A stretch of 10,972 bases of DNA from contig JAHWKO010000077.1 of the NCBI GenBank assembly GCA_019347855.1, positions 1 to 10,972 of the forward strand. The letters are read 5' to 3'. The notes beneath the pieces are model-generated. The model was not told where the DNA came from. It searched no databases and saw nothing but the letters and a program-made list of their open reading frames with translations. Of the stretch, positions 1 to 6,213 are shown in pieces. The translations under genes were made by a program, and so were the position numbers. Origin of the DNA: Actinomycetota bacterium (GTDB lineage: Bacteria > Actinomycetota > Nitriliruptoria > Nitriliruptorales > JAHWKO01). Position 1 is the stretch's first letter; each line of letters opens with the position of its first letter.

Positions 1-13
1 CGCCCCGCCGGCG

Positions 14-46
14 GCACCTCACAAGCACCTCACAAGCACCTCACAA
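14..46. repeat. Triple 11-bp direct tandem repeat
   Basis: Three exact head-to-tail copies of GCACCTCACAA occupy 14-24, 25-35 and 36-46. On the minus strand each copy contains GAGGTG, which looks like a Shine-Dalgarno core, but no convincing reading frame follows within the window. The repeat lies downstream of the minus-strand tRNA. Replication slippage is the simplest origin; no function can be assigned. Confidence 0.9.
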
Positions 47-104
47 GCGAGCTTGAAAGGTGCTCTGACCTGGGGTTTCACCGACCTGACGACGGTCGAT
101 CGGA

Positions 105-181
<77 letters not shown>

Positions 182-192
182 GGCACCGACGG

Positions 193-198
193 AGGCTA
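193..198 (-). promoter_or_regulatory. Candidate -10 element of the tRNA promoter
   Basis: On the minus strand TAGCCT matches the actinobacterial TANNNT -10 pattern. It ends 11 nt before the first base of the mature tRNA (181), leaving room for a transcription start and a short 5' leader. No recognisable -35 hexamer is seen about 17 bp upstream, so this call rests on position and the hexamer alone. Confidence 0.35.
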
Positions 199-220
199 TC
201 CGCCGCGCCCGCTCCCCCGC

Positions 221-248
221 CCGGACGGACACCGGCCGCCCCGTCCGG
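221..248 (-). terminator. GC-rich hairpin, possible terminator after the VOC remnant
   Basis: CCGGACGG (221-228) and CCGTCCGG (241-248) form a perfect 8-bp stem around a 12-nt loop. On the minus strand it begins 23 nt after the stop codon of the VOC remnant and precedes the tRNA. There is no T-tract after the stem on either strand. It would therefore be a U-less terminator at best, and could be a relic of the lost gene. Confidence 0.35.
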
Positions 249-271
249 AAGGGAGACGGCTACGCCCGACC

Positions 272-400
272 TCACTGCGGCTCGAAGACCCCGATCGTGT
301 TCCCCTCGGGATCCCGGAAGTAGCGGTGACGAGCCAGTAGGACTGGTCGCGCCACCGCGTCCAAGACCCGGAACGTGACGCCCCCGCCGGCCACCTGCCA
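272..400 (-). pseudogene. C-terminal remnant of a VOC/glyoxalase-fold protein
   Basis: The minus strand encodes 42 residues ending in RYFRDPEGNTIGVFEPQ and a TGA stop (274-272). The pattern FRDPEGNxIG-[VL]-FEP is the well-known last beta-strand region of vicinal-oxygen-chelate (glyoxalase/bleomycin-resistance) proteins. It includes the glutamate that serves as a metal ligand in many members. Just upstream, GGGVTFRVLDAVA resembles the preceding strand, but the stretch between the two is shorter than usual. Beyond about position 400 the frame loses all similarity and enters the opposite-strand dehydrogenase gene. VOC proteins usually have 110-130 residues or more, so two thirds are missing, along with any plausible start. 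I read this as a truncated relic left by a rearrangement. Confidence 0.7.
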
Positions 401-402
401 AG

Positions 403-2061
403 ATGCACATCCCCCGAGGGATGAGACCGGACGTGGCGGACCGCACCTACCGAGCCGACGCCGTGGTGGTCGGTGCCGGTCTCGCCGGGTTGGTCGCCGC
501 CACGGAGCTCGCGGACGCCGGTCGGCGTGTCCTCGTCGTCGATCAGGAGCCGGAGTCCTCCTTGGGAGGGCAGGCGCACTGGTCCTTCGGTGGGCTGTTC
601 CTCGTGGACACGCCCGAGCAACGTCGCCTCGGGATCCGCGACACCCACGAGACCGCGCTCGCCGATTGGTTCGCGTCGGCGGAGTTCACCGACGACGCTG
701 ACGACGAGTGGCCGAAGCGCTGGGCCGAGGCCTACGTCGCCGCCGCGACCGGTGAGCTGTACCCGTGGCTGCGTGACCAGGGGGTCCGGTTCTTCCCGGT
801 GGTCCAGTGGGCCGAGCGGGGCGGCTACCTCGCGGACGGACCCGGCAACTCGGCCCCCCGGTTCCACATCACGTGGGGCACCGGCCCGGGGTTGCTCGAG
901 CCGTTCGTCCGACGCACCCGCGCAGCCGAGGACGAGGGCCGGATCCGGTTCGCCTTCCGGCACCGGGTGACGGAGATCACCTCCACGGACGGGACGGTCG
1001 ACGGCGTCGCCGGCGAGGCGTTGGACGGCGGCGCCAAGTTCACGGCCCAGGCGGGCGCCGTCCTGATCGCCACCGGCGGGATCGGCGGCAACCACGACCT
1101 GGTCCGCCGGTTGTGGCCCGCGGACTACGGCGAGCCACCGGAGGATCTGCTGCAGGGAGTCCCCGACCACGTCGACGGCAGCGGGCTGCTCCTCGCCCAG
1201 GACGCCGGCGCGAACGTCACCAACATCCACCGCATGTGGAACTACCCGGAGGGCATCCCGCACCACACGCCCGTGTGGTCCCGCCACGCGGTGCGGATCC
1301 TCAACGGACCGTCCACGCTCTGGTTCGATGCCCTCGGCCGGCGTCTGCCGCCTCCGCTCTTCCCCGGGTTCGACACGTTGCGCGCGTTCGAGCACATCGT
1401 GCGGACCGGCTACGACCACTCGTGGTACGTCGCGAACCGGCGGATCGTCACCGACGAGTTCTCGCTGTCGGGATCCGTGCACAACCCGGACCTGACGGGG
1501 CGCGACGTCAGGCTGCTCCTCACCCGATCGCTGCCACGACCCTTCGGCCCGGTGCAGCGGTTCATGGACACCGTCCCCGACTTCGTCCAGGCCGGCACGC
1601 TGTCCGGTCTGGTCCGCGGGATGAACGCACTGACGGGACGTGACCTGATCGACGAGGACACCCTGCGGGACCAGATCGTCGCGTACGACCGGCAGGTCGC
1701 CCTCGGGTACGGCAACGACGCCCAGCTGTCGGCGATCGCGACCAGCCGCAACTACCTCCCCGACAAGCTGATGCGGACGGCGTCCTCCCCAAGGATCCTC
1801 GACCCCGACGCCCACCCGTTGATCGCGGTGCGGCTGCGGGTCCTGACCCGCAAGAGCCTGGGCGGGCTCCAGACGGACCTGTCCGGCCGGGTGCTGCGCC
1901 CGGACGGCGACATCCTGCCGGGGCTGTACGCGGCCGGCGAGGTCTCCGGCTTCGGAGGTGGTGGCTACCACGGACGCCGTTCGCTCGAGGGCACGTTCCT
2001 CGGCGGGTGCCTGTTCTCCGGTCGCCGAGCCGCCACCGGCATGGCGACGGACACGGCCTGA
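403..2061 (+). CDS. FAD-binding dehydrogenase (fumarate reductase/KstD-like, PRK12834 type)
   Basis: A flavoprotein of up to 552 residues in the FAD_binding_2 superfamily, which includes 3-ketosteroid dehydrogenases and flavocytochrome c fumarate reductases. The N-terminal Rossmann motif VVGAGLAGL (residues 22-30) is followed by an acidic residue in VVDQEPE and by SLGGQAHWSFGG, the FAD-contacting loop. ATGGIGGNHDLV sits mid-protein. The C-terminal flavin-capping motif GFGGGGYHGRRSLEGTFLGG is near residues 516-535. Length and motifs fit the uncharacterised actinobacterial family annotated 'putative FAD-binding dehydrogenase'; the substrate is unknown. No signal peptide is seen, so it is probably cytoplasmic. 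The start is uncertain: ATG 403 lacks a clear ribosome-binding site, ATG 421 has GAGGG directly abutting, and GTG 433 has GAGGGA at 416-421 and gives the N-terminal length usual for the family. The next gene starts 2 nt after its stop, so the two are very likely cotranscribed. Confidence 0.93.
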   Translation: MHIPRGMRPDVADRTYRADAVVVGAGLAGLVAATELADAGRRVLVVDQEPESSLGGQAHWSFGGLFLVDTPEQRRLGIRDTHETALADWFASAEFTDDADDEWPKRWAEAYVAAATGELYPWLRDQGVRFFPVVQWAERGGYLADGPGNSAPRFHITWGTGPGLLEPFVRRTRAAEDEGRIRFAFRHRVTEITSTDGTVDGVAGEALDGGAKFTAQAGAVLIATGGIGGNHDLVRRLWPADYGEPPEDLLQGVPDHVDGSGLLLAQDAGANVTNIHRMWNYPEGIPHHTPVWSRHAVRILNGPSTLWFDALGRRLPPPLFPGFDTLRAFEHIVRTGYDHSWYVANRRIVTDEFSLSGSVHNPDLTGRDVRLLLTRSLPRPFGPVQRFMDTVPDFVQAGTLSGLVRGMNALTGRDLIDEDTLRDQIVAYDRQVALGYGNDAQLSAIATSRNYLPDKLMRTASSPRILDPDAHPLIAVRLRVLTRKSLGGLQTDLSGRVLRPDGDILPGLYAAGEVSGFGGGGYHGRRSLEGTFLGGCLFSGRRAATGMATDTA

Positions 2062-2063
2062 CG

Positions 2064-3056
2064 ATGCGGATCCTGATGCTGGGAGGGACGCGCTTCCTCG
2101 GCCGACACGTGGTCGAAGCGGCGCAACGCCGAGGCCACCACGTCACGCTCTTCACACGGGGCCTCACCGCCCCGACGCTGTTCGCCGAAGCCGAGCACCG
2201 GCGGGGGGACCGCGACGGTGACCTGTCCTCTCTGCAGGACGGGACGTGGGACGCGGTGGTGGACACGTCCGGCTACCTCCCCCGCCAGGTTCAGGCCACC
2301 ACCGACCTCCTGCGCGGACGCGCGGAGCGCTACCTGTTCGTCTCGAGCATCTCGGCCTACGCCGAGACCGCACGCCCCGGCCTGGACGAGGACGCCTCCA
2401 CCGCCGTGCTGGACGACCCGGACGCCGAGGAGATCACCACCGAGACGTACGGCGCGCTGAAGGCCGCCTGCGAGGCGGTGGTCCGCGAGGCGTTCCCCGG
2501 TGGATCTGCGGTCGTGCGCCCGGGTCTGATCGTGGGACCGGACGACCCGACCGACCGGTTCACGTACTGGGTCCAGCGACTCCGGCGAGGGGGACGCGTG
2601 CTCGCCCCTGCCCCGGCCGAGCGCCCCGTGCAGATCATCGACGTCCAGGATCTCGCGGCCTGGTTCGTGCACCTGCTCGAGAGCCGGCACACCGGCACGT
2701 TCAACGCGGTGGGCCCGGCCTGGCCGTTGTCGCTCGGCCTCCTCCTGCAGGCCGGCATCGAGGCGCTGGGAGCGGATGCCGAGGTCGTCTGGGTCCCTGA
2801 GGCCGATCTCGTCGGGCGGGGTGTTGAACCGTGGAGCGAGCTCCCGCTCTGGATCACCGGCGACGAGCAGGACGTCGGGTTCCGGGTGGACCCGGCTCGC
2901 GCGATCCGGGAGGACCTGCGGTACCGGCCGCTCGAGGCGACCTTCCGGGACACGCGGGACTGGATCGACCGCACGGCGCGCTACGAGGGCGGGGCGCCGG
3001 ACGCGTGGCTGACCCCGGATCGGGAGGCCGAGATCGTCCGGTTGCTGCGTCCCTGA
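2064..3056 (+). CDS. NAD-dependent epimerase/dehydratase family protein (extended SDR)
   Basis: A 330-residue extended short-chain dehydrogenase/reductase. The nucleotide-binding glycine motif GGTRFLG is at residues 7-13. VVDTSGY (about 65-71) and FVSSISAYA (about 92-100) carry the strand-4/5 and catalytic Ser regions. The Tyr-Lys pair is Y129-x3-K133 in TYGALK. RPGLIVGPDDPTDRFTYW (152-169) is the typical segment after the active site. The closest type I recognise is the actinobacterial 'NAD-dependent epimerase/reductase' group that resembles isoflavone-reductase and plastid RNA-binding SDRs. The substrate, sugar or otherwise, is unknown. An in-frame upstream GTG-type start at 2007 exists, but ATG 2064 places the dinucleotide motif at the expected position near the N-terminus. 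The ATG lies 2 nt after the dehydrogenase stop and has no strong ribosome-binding site, suggesting translational coupling. The two enzymes may act in sequence on one substrate; that is inference. Confidence 0.92.
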   Translation: MRILMLGGTRFLGRHVVEAAQRRGHHVTLFTRGLTAPTLFAEAEHRRGDRDGDLSSLQDGTWDAVVDTSGYLPRQVQATTDLLRGRAERYLFVSSISAYAETARPGLDEDASTAVLDDPDAEEITTETYGALKAACEAVVREAFPGGSAVVRPGLIVGPDDPTDRFTYWVQRLRRGGRVLAPAPAERPVQIIDVQDLAAWFVHLLESRHTGTFNAVGPAWPLSLGLLLQAGIEALGADAEVVWVPEADLVGRGVEPWSELPLWITGDEQDVGFRVDPARAIREDLRYRPLEATFRDTRDWIDRTARYEGGAPDAWLTPDREAEIVRLLRP

Positions 3057-3072
3057 GCCCGGCGGCGGTGAC

Positions 3073-3091
3073 AGGGCCGCAGGTCTGCCCT
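3073..3091. terminator. Weak dyad between convergent genes
   Basis: AGGGC (3073-3077) and GCCCT (3087-3091) form a 5-bp dyad with a 9-nt loop in the 33-bp space between the plus-strand SDR gene and the end of the minus-strand MBL gene. It is well placed for bidirectional termination. The stem is short, no T-run follows on either strand, and one arm overlaps the MBL stop codon. Position is the main argument. Confidence 0.2.
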
Positions 3092-4457
3092 AGGACGCGT
3101 CCTCGGAGACCGTCCGCAGGTCGGGGTGCTCGAGCGCCCGTTCCCAGTCGTCGTCGATGAGCACGACCGGTCGGCCGACCCGGTCGAGGAGCGACGCGGC
3201 GATCGACGCGCGGAACCCGCCCTTGCAGTGCACCCAGACCTCCTCGTGCGGGAGCTCGTCGATCCGTACCTCCAGCTCGTGGAGGGGGATGTGGATCGCC
3301 CCCTCGAGGTGCCGTTCACGCCACTCCAGGTCGCGGCGGACGTCCAGCACCCGGACGGCGCGCTCCTGTCGCTCGCGAGCCACGGCGTCGAAGCCGACCA
3401 CCGGGTACGTGCGCCGCTCCTCGTCGCGCCAGTCGAGGTCGCCGACGAGGATGCCGTCGGGCCGGTCGATGCCGATCCGTGCGAGCTCAACCTGGATCTC
3501 CCCGATCTGGTCGTCGGTGGATGCCAGCAGCGTCAGCGGCACGCCCCACGGGGCGATCCACCCGTAGTAGGTCGCGAACAGATCGTTGCGTTCGATCCCG
3601 ATCGTCCCCGACAGGTGCCCGGCTGCGAACTCCCGACGGTCCCGCAGGTCCACCACCCAGCCGTACCGCTGCCGGACGCGGCGTCGCACCTCGTCGGCGC
3701 CGATCCGTTCCGGCTCGGACGTATCTAGCGGGCTGGGGCCGGCACGGTTGAGCGGAGCCATGTGCTGGTAGTAGGCGGGGTACACGTCGTACCCGGCCAG
3801 CATCTTGTCGACGAACCGCTGCAGGTCCATCGTGAGCGCCGGGTTGTGCTGCTTCTCGGCACCGATCGTGGAGGTCCCGCTCCCCGACACCTCGGTCGCC
3901 GAGCAGAAGCTGCCGAAGCCGTGGGTGGGGCAGACCTCCACGTCCTCGGACAGGGCGGCAGCCAGTCTCCGGACGGACCGGTGCTGGTCCCGGGTGAGAC
4001 GCTCGGTGAGCTCTGCGGCGACGAGGTCCGTGCGGCCCGTCGACCCGAACAGCATGCTGCCTCCGGTGAACACGGCGACCGGTCCGTCGTCCGCACGGAG
4101 CACGTAGGCGAGGTGCGTCGGCGTGTGCCCTGGGGTCCCCACCACCTCCAGCGCGATGCTTCCCGACTCGAGGTGCATCCCGTCGACGGCGCCGATCCGC
4201 TCGTACCCGACCGGATCCTCGGCCGCGACGACGTAGTCCGCCCCGACCTCGCGGGACAGGACGAGCCCACCCGTGACGTAGTCGTTGTGGATGTGCGTCT
4301 CGAGGACGTGGGTGATCGTGATCCCCCGCTCGTCCGCGGCGGTCGCCACCCGCTCCCAGTCCCGCTGCGGGTCGACCACGACCGCGACGTCACCGTCGGT
4401 CGCGAGGTAGGTGCGGTCGCCCAGTGACGGGGTGTCGAACATCACGATGTCGACCAC
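3090..4457 (-). CDS. MBL-fold hydrolase with two C-terminal rhodanese domains (persulfide dioxygenase-like)
   Basis: A 455-residue protein. An N-terminal metallo-beta-lactamase domain (about 1-240) is followed by two rhodanese domains (about 250-345 and 353-448). This architecture is known from persulfide dioxygenase/sulfurtransferase proteins such as CstB-like enzymes. Metal-site residues visible are H55, H57 and D59 (THIHNDY), H111 (PGHTPTH) and H179 (CPTHG). Two positions deviate: the last His of HxHxDH is Y60, and the usual TGD aspartate is G133 (TGGSML). The first rhodanese lacks a Cys in its active-site loop (LLASTDDQ). The second keeps C411 in HCKGGFRAS, so only the second should transfer sulfane sulfur. 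The start is GTG 4457 with GGAG six bases upstream; ATG 4442 is the alternative. It begins 21 nt after the upstream kinase stop, implying an operon. Persulfide or polysulfide handling in the cytoplasm is likely but not proven. Confidence 0.9.
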   Translation of the reverse strand: MVDIVMFDTPSLGDRTYLATDGDVAVVVDPQRDWERVATAADERGITITHVLETHIHNDYVTGGLVLSREVGADYVVAAEDPVGYERIGAVDGMHLESGSIALEVVGTPGHTPTHLAYVLRADDGPVAVFTGGSMLFGSTGRTDLVAAELTERLTRDQHRSVRRLAAALSEDVEVCPTHGFGSFCSATEVSGSGTSTIGAEKQHNPALTMDLQRFVDKMLAGYDVYPAYYQHMAPLNRAGPSPLDTSEPERIGADEVRRRVRQRYGWVVDLRDRREFAAGHLSGTIGIERNDLFATYYGWIAPWGVPLTLLASTDDQIGEIQVELARIGIDRPDGILVGDLDWRDEERRTYPVVGFDAVARERQERAVRVLDVRRDLEWRERHLEGAIHIPLHELEVRIDELPHEEVWVHCKGGFRASIAASLLDRVGRPVVLIDDDWERALEHPDLRTVSEDAS

Positions 4458-4478
4458 GAGTGGCTCCGAGGGTCGTGC

Positions 4479-5627
4479 TCAGTAGAGGAACATCGGCTTG
4501 CCCGCGACCTGACGGACCTTCGGGCGGTAGTTGGCGACGTCGTACAGCGCGTCGACGTCGACCCGCTTGGCGCCCTCTCCCGTGACCGAGATCGGCACGT
4601 TCGTGTAGGTCCCGCTGCGCAGGGCCACCATCCGACCGCGCTCACCGGCGACGGCGATGTCGGCGGCCATCACGGCGTAGTTCGTCGCGACCATCAGGTC
4701 GAGCGAGTCGGGGCTCCCCGACCGCATCAGGTACGCCAGCGTCTGCTCGATGATGCCGACGCCGGTGATCTGCTTCAGCATCTCGCCCACCTGCTGCCCG
4801 ACACCGCCCAGCTTGCGGTGGCCGTAGGCGTCGGCCTCCCCGCGCACGTGCAGCTCGCCGCCCTCGATCGTGGCGCCCTCCGAGATCGCGAGGATCGCGT
4901 AGTTGCTGGGGTTGGCCGCTCGGTCCTTCATCAGCAGGTCAGCGAGCTCCTCGACATCCGCGGGCACCTCGGAGATGACCGCGCGGTCGGCCCCTGACAG
5001 GTAGGCCGAGATCAGGCACGTCTCGCCGCTGTACCTGCCGAACAGCTCGACGACCGCGATCCGCTCGTGGGACCCCGTGCTGGTGCGCAACTGGTGGATG
5101 AACTGCACGCTGCGCGACACCGCGGTAGAGAACCCGATGCAATAGTCGGTCCCGTGCACATCGTTGTCCATCGTCTTCGGGATCGCGACGACCGGCACGC
5201 CCTCCTCGTGCATCCGCAGCCCGTAGGACAACGTGTCATCGCCCCCGATCGGGATCAGCGCGTCGAGCTTCAGATGCTCGATCACACGCAGCGCGTGCTC
5301 GGTGAAGTCGTGCGGCCCCTCGCCCTCGGCCTGACCGGCGAGGAAGTCCGGCACCTCCTGGTCCCGGACCCGCCCCGGGTTCGTCCGCGACGTGTGCAGG
5401 ATCGTCCCGCCCGTGCGGTCGATCGTTCGGGTGTTGGTCTTGTCGAGCCGCATCGTGTTGGCCGCGACCGTGGGCTCGTCGTCAGGGTCCGACTCCAGGA
5501 GACCGCCCCATCCCCGACGGATCCCCACGACGTCGTGCCCGTCGTCGATCACCCGCTGCACCACGGCCTTGATGCACGGGTTCAGCCCGGGCACGTCACC
5601 ACCGCCGGTCAGTATCCCGATGCGCAT
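4479..5627 (-). CDS. 6-phosphofructokinase, probably pyrophosphate-dependent
   Basis: A 382-residue member of the PfkA family, which phosphorylates fructose 6-phosphate to fructose 1,6-bisphosphate. The N-terminal phosphate loop is [13 protein letters not shown] (residues 4-16). The phosphoryl-donor motif is IGGDDT (127-132). The catalytic motif is PKTMDND (150-156), with the base D154. FGRYSGET (196-203) and ISEGA (248-252) are further active-site segments. ATP-dependent enzymes have Gly after the GGD aspartate and Gly before TIDND. Here these positions are D131 and K151, the pair known to mark PPi-dependent enzymes. Such an enzyme would be reversible and usable in gluconeogenesis. ATG 5627 was chosen because it begins the conserved MRIGILTGG with a GA-rich ribosome-binding region just upstream; in-frame sequence further upstream shows no similarity. 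It is the first gene of a likely operon with the MBL-rhodanese gene. Confidence 0.95.
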   Translation of the reverse strand: MRIGILTGGGDVPGLNPCIKAVVQRVIDDGHDVVGIRRGWGGLLESDPDDEPTVAANTMRLDKTNTRTIDRTGGTILHTSRTNPGRVRDQEVPDFLAGQAEGEGPHDFTEHALRVIEHLKLDALIPIGGDDTLSYGLRMHEEGVPVVAIPKTMDNDVHGTDYCIGFSTAVSRSVQFIHQLRTSTGSHERIAVVELFGRYSGETCLISAYLSGADRAVISEVPADVEELADLLMKDRAANPSNYAILAISEGATIEGGELHVRGEADAYGHRKLGGVGQQVGEMLKQITGVGIIEQTLAYLMRSGSPDSLDLMVATNYAVMAADIAVAGERGRMVALRSGTYTNVPISVTGEGAKRVDVDALYDVANYRPKVRQVAGKPMFLY

Positions 5628-5660
5628 CCTGCCCCTTCCGAGCGTCCGCTGAGGTGCCCC

Positions 5661-5666
5661 ACCGTA
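5661..5666 (-). promoter_or_regulatory. Candidate -10 element for the phosphofructokinase operon
   Basis: TACGGT on the minus strand fits the TANNNT -10 pattern. It would place transcription initiation near 5654 and leave a leader of about 27 nt before ATG 5627. No good -35 match is visible at the expected distance. A compact dyad, CCCCG-CCA-CGGGG (5681-5693), covers the -35 area and could be a regulator site. Confidence 0.4.
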
Positions 5667-5708
5667 GGAGCATTGCCTCGCCCCGCCACGGGGGTCAGCG
5701 GGGAAGTT

Positions 5709-5726
5709 GTTCCGGCAACGAGGAAC
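5709..5726. promoter_or_regulatory. Candidate MarR operator (GTTCC-N8-GGAAC)
   Basis: A perfect 5-bp dyad with an 8-bp spacer spans 18 bp, a usual size for MarR-family operators. It sits in the 124-bp divergent region between the kinase and the MarR gene, directly upstream of the MarR -10 hexamer. MarR-type regulators commonly repress their own promoter and a divergent neighbour from such a position. There is no binding evidence, and short GC-containing dyads occur by chance. Confidence 0.3.
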
Positions 5727-5736
5727 GACGCGCTGG

Positions 5737-5742
5737 TACGAT
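5737..5742 (+). promoter_or_regulatory. Candidate -10 element of the MarR gene, near-leaderless
   Basis: TACGAT fits the -10 consensus and lies only 9 nt before the ATG of the MarR gene at 5752. A transcript starting 6-9 nt after the hexamer would begin at or within about 3 nt of the start codon, giving a leaderless or near-leaderless mRNA. This agrees with the absence of any Shine-Dalgarno sequence before that ATG. Leaderless mRNAs are common in actinobacteria. Confidence 0.4.
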
Positions 5743-5751
5743 CGGGCCGAT

Positions 5752-6213
5752 ATGTCGAACGCGTGCAGCGACCCCACCATCGCCACCTGGCGCGCCCTGA
5801 GCAGGGCACACACGGTGCTCGCGGAGGCCCTCGAAGGGCGACTCTCCGACGAGCACGACCTGCCCCTGCTCTCCTACGAGGTGCTCGCACACCTCGAGGA
5901 GGCCGACGAGGGGCGGCTGCGCATGCAGGAGCTCGCCGACGTCCTGCCGTTGACGAAGAGCGGCCTCACCCGGCTCGTGGACCGCATGGAAACGGCCGGA
6001 TTGCTCAGCCGGCAGGAGTGCGCCGAGGACCGCCGCGGCACGTTCGCGTGCCTGACCGACGAGGGCCGACGCGCCCTGAGCACGGCCGGGGAGGATCACC
6101 GGGCCGTCCTCGATCAGCGCTTGGCCAGTGAGCTCACCGAGGACGAGGTCGAGACCCTCCGGACGCTCCTGGAGCGCGTGTCCGACTCGTCCCGCCGGCT
6201 CGGGGTCAGCTGA
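5752..6213 (+). CDS. MarR-family transcriptional regulator
   Basis: A 153-residue winged-helix regulator. [22 protein letters not shown] (41-62) is the first part of the DNA-binding domain. [18 protein letters not shown] (68-85) is the recognition-helix region, and the wing carries the typical DRRG (93-96) followed by LTDEGRRAL. These are the standard MarR signatures; the ligand is unknown. Cysteines at 5, 90 and 100 exist, two of them flanking the wing, so thiol sensing cannot be excluded but is not shown. ATG 5752 was chosen because the longer in-frame N-terminus is non-homologous and overlaps the predicted promoter. The gene is divergent from the kinase operon and convergent with the molybdoenzyme gene, whose stop codon it overlaps. 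Auto-regulation through the dyad at 5709-5726 is plausible. Confidence 0.93.
   Translation: MSNACSDPTIATWRALSRAHTVLAEALEGRLSDEHDLPLLSYEVLAHLEEADEGRLRMQELADVLPLTKSGLTRLVDRMETAGLLSRQECAEDRRGTFACLTDEGRRALSTAGEDHRAVLDQRLASELTEDEVETLRTLLERVSDSSRRLGVS

Noticed and set aside
14..46. CRISPR array
   Set aside because: The repeats are contiguous 11-mers without spacers, far too short for CRISPR.
196..1971. Long minus-strand open frame of 591 codons antisense to the FAD dehydrogenase
   Set aside because: It is Arg/Pro/Gly/Val-rich with no recognisable motif, and the plus strand carries an unmistakable flavoprotein. Long antisense frames are expected at this GC content.
5067..6131. Plus-strand frame of 354 codons across the kinase and MarR genes
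   Set aside because: It spans two well-supported genes and a promoter region in another frame, has composition typical of GC-driven shadow frames, and shows no domain.
6114..6205. Minus-strand extension of the molybdoenzyme frame past its natural stop
   Set aside because: It results from the frameshift at 6496-6504. The true C-terminal domain is in the neighbouring frame and stops at 6206.
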